DNA from: Planctomycetota bacterium | Lineage (GTDB): Bacteria; Planctomycetota; Planctomycetia; Pirellulales; Pirellulaceae | Length of the DNA stretch: 64,000 bases | NCBI GenBank assembly: GCA_014381825.1 | Contig: JACNKX010000101.1 | Span: 1-64,000 of the forward strand | Reading direction: 5' to 3' | Part shown: positions 62,610 to 64,000 of the stretch, piece after piece | Layout of the letters: every line of letters starts with the position of its first letter | Position numbering within the stretch: position 1 is the first letter of the stretch | Notes under the pieces: generated by a model | What the model was told of the DNA's origin: nothing | The model's database searches: none | Seen by the model: only the letters and a program-made list of their open reading frames with translations | Program-made: the position numbers and the translations under genes

Positions 62610-63818
62610 ATGCGCAACCATCCGTTACTAGCACTCTTACTGTTGCTTGCGACGTCGATGCAACCGGCATTTGCGCAAGACGAGAAATGGCCGGAACTAG
62701 ACGGACGAAATGGCCGGGAGCTGCTGTTGAAACATTTTCGGCCCAAGACGACGCTTAAGGTAAATCAGACCGATCTCCGGCGAGCCAAGTTTCCGGTAGT
62801 TGACCTTCATACGCACTTTCGTTATCGCTTTCGACACTCGTCCGAGCAGCTCGACGCGTTCGTCGAACTGATGGATCGAAACAACATCGCCGTTTGCGTC
62901 AGCCTGGACGGCCAACTCGGCGATGATTTCCGCGAGCACGCCGCGTATCTGTGGACGAAATACCCAAATCGTTTCATGATCTTTGCAAACATCGATTGGC
63001 GTGGTGACGGAGCGGTCGACGATCCGGCAACTTGGGCTTGCCATCGAGATGACTTCGCCGCGCGAACGGTCGAGCGACTTGCCGAGGCCAAGCAACTTGG
63101 AGCTAGTGGCCTGAAGCTGTTCAAGCAGTTTGGGCTTGGCTACAAAAATCCGGATGGCACCTTGTTAAAGGTCGATGACCGACGGTGGGATCCCATCTGG
63201 AAAGCATGTGGCGAGCTAGGGCTTCCGGTCATTATTCATACGTCTGACCCGGCGGCCTTCTTTGAAAACATTGACGAGACGAACGAGCGTTGGGAGGAGC
63301 TTCATCGACACCCCGAGTGGAGCTTCCCTACCGGAATGTTTCCGAGCCGCGAGGAGTTGCTATCCGCTCGCAACCGCGTGATCGAGCGTCATCCGGAGAC
63401 TGTGTTCATTGGGGCTCACGTGGCAAATAACCCCGAAGATCTCGCGACAGTCAGTCAGTGGTTGAACAAATACTCCAATCTCTATGTTGGTTTTGCGTCA
63501 CGAATCGGAGAGTTGGGGCGACAGCCTTACACGGCGCGGAGATTCTTTCTCGAACATGCGGATCGCATCCTCTTCACGACCGACGGGCCATGGCCAGAAA
63601 CTCGCGTTCGTCTTTACTGGCGGTTTTTGGAAACGTATGACGAGTACTTTCCCTACTCCGAAAAGGAGTTCCCTCCTCAGGGATTCTGGAACATTTATGG
63701 AATTGGCTTACCGGATAACGTCTTGCGGAAGGTCTATCACGAGAATGCGCTACGTGTCCTTCCGGGCATGAACGACAAATTCCGAGCGACCACCGCGAAA
63801 CTCAAGCCCCAACCGTAA
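62610..63818 (+). CDS. Exported amidohydrolase family protein
   Basis: From ATG 62610 (GAGGAG ribosome-binding site) the protein has 402 residues and a clear signal peptide (MRNHPLLALLLLLATSMQPA, cut after AFA). The TIM-barrel amidohydrolase residues are visible: H67-T-H69 in VVDLHTHF, GLKLFKQFG, IIHTSD, GAHVAN and the Asp of TTDGPW. It belongs to the amidohydrolase-2 group, which contains decarboxylases and lactonases acting on aromatic or sugar acids. Upstream in-frame ATGs (62547 on) overlap the divergent kinase start and lack a signal peptide. Confidence 0.9.
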   Translation: MRNHPLLALLLLLATSMQPAFAQDEKWPELDGRNGRELLLKHFRPKTTLKVNQTDLRRAKFPVVDLHTHFRYRFRHSSEQLDAFVELMDRNNIAVCVSLDGQLGDDFREHAAYLWTKYPNRFMIFANIDWRGDGAVDDPATWACHRDDFAARTVERLAEAKQLGASGLKLFKQFGLGYKNPDGTLLKVDDRRWDPIWKACGELGLPVIIHTSDPAAFFENIDETNERWEELHRHPEWSFPTGMFPSREELLSARNRVIERHPETVFIGAHVANNPEDLATVSQWLNKYSNLYVGFASRIGELGRQPYTARRFFLEHADRILFTTDGPWPETRVRLYWRFLETYDEYFPYSEKEFPPQGFWNIYGIGLPDNVLRKVYHENALRVLPGMNDKFRATTAKLKPQP

Positions 63819-64000
63819 CGCCTCAGAGCGGCTGAGCCCGAAGGCGTTCCGGTTGTATTGAATGCCGGATATTTGAGTCCTCTTCACCTCGCGCTCGGCG
63901 GTTGGTCTCGCGATTAATTGATTCGGCGATGAGTCGTCCAATTATGCTGGAACTCGTCCGGCATATCATCCGCTAACACGCGTACGCCGAGCGATATGAA
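63819..64000. other. Right-edge intergenic stretch
   Basis: No start codon with support, RNA gene or repeat was found in the last 182 bp. A weak ctcag/ctgag hairpin just after the amidohydrolase stop lacks a T run. Confidence 0.35.

Noticed and set aside
1-64000. CRISPR array, tRNA or rRNA genes
   Set aside because: No regularly spaced repeats with unique spacers, cloverleaf or rRNA sequence was recognised; a covariance-model search would be decisive.

Overview
The window reads as a chromosome segment from a planctomycete, most likely a Pirellulales-type bacterium. The clues are two large exported proteins whose N-termini carry the planctomycete LEPR motif, dockerin and GEVED modules, a C-terminal planctomycete haem-binding domain, an ECF sigma factor beside a Ser/Thr kinase with DUF1080 and leucine-rich repeats, and an exported sulfatase, PQQ-propeller protein and ceramidase-like protein. 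Genus and species cannot be fixed by reading alone. Coding density is high. I saw no rRNA, tRNA, CRISPR array or intact mobile element.

Layout. 1-2.6 kb is decayed: a truncated integron-type integrase behind an AT-rich repeat block, then a tandem-domain esterase split by an in-frame TAA. 2.7-10.1 kb is housekeeping: FHA protein, M42 aminopeptidase, GreA, a zinc-ribbon coiled-coil protein, and a dnaG-rpoD operon with a consensus sigma-70 type promoter and a strong terminator. 10.4-20.9 kb holds mostly secreted or hydrolytic genes: metallopeptidase, beta-lactamase-fold hydrolase, esterase, aldolase-fold protein, PQQ propeller, ceramidase-like/LamG fusion and sulfatase.

21-27.7 kb is a chaperone block: groEL1-groES-groEL2, a terminator, then dnaJ-grpE-fmdB-yacG. 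A precise match to a sigma-54 promoter lies upstream of groEL1. 27.7-37.5 kb holds a polytopic membrane protein, a receiver-like protein and PII, a SpsF-like nucleotidyltransferase, a small lipoprotein, an atypical Nramp-family transporter, a sugar dehydrogenase/cytochrome fusion and an M19 peptidase-like protein.

38-54.2 kb is the most distinctive region. Five same-strand genes run leftward: ECF sigma factor, a multidomain kinase with a zinc anti-sigma-like N-terminus that ends inside a LamG domain, a giant beta-helix surface protein, its in-frame continuation (638 codons) beyond a TAA, and a GEVED/dockerin surface protein. The order suggests a sigma/kinase-controlled cell-surface module. 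54.5-64 kb returns to ordinary genes (PIG-L deacetylase, Maf, RluA-type pseudouridine synthase, YihY/BrkB, NifU-like, ferritin-like, a Cache-domain kinase and an amidohydrolase), with a 26-bp perfect inverted repeat between maf and the pseudouridine synthase gene.

Recurring themes are decay by in-frame TAA codons (two places) and enzyme folds that have lost canonical active-site residues (esterase, DapA-like, Nramp-like, M19, receiver).
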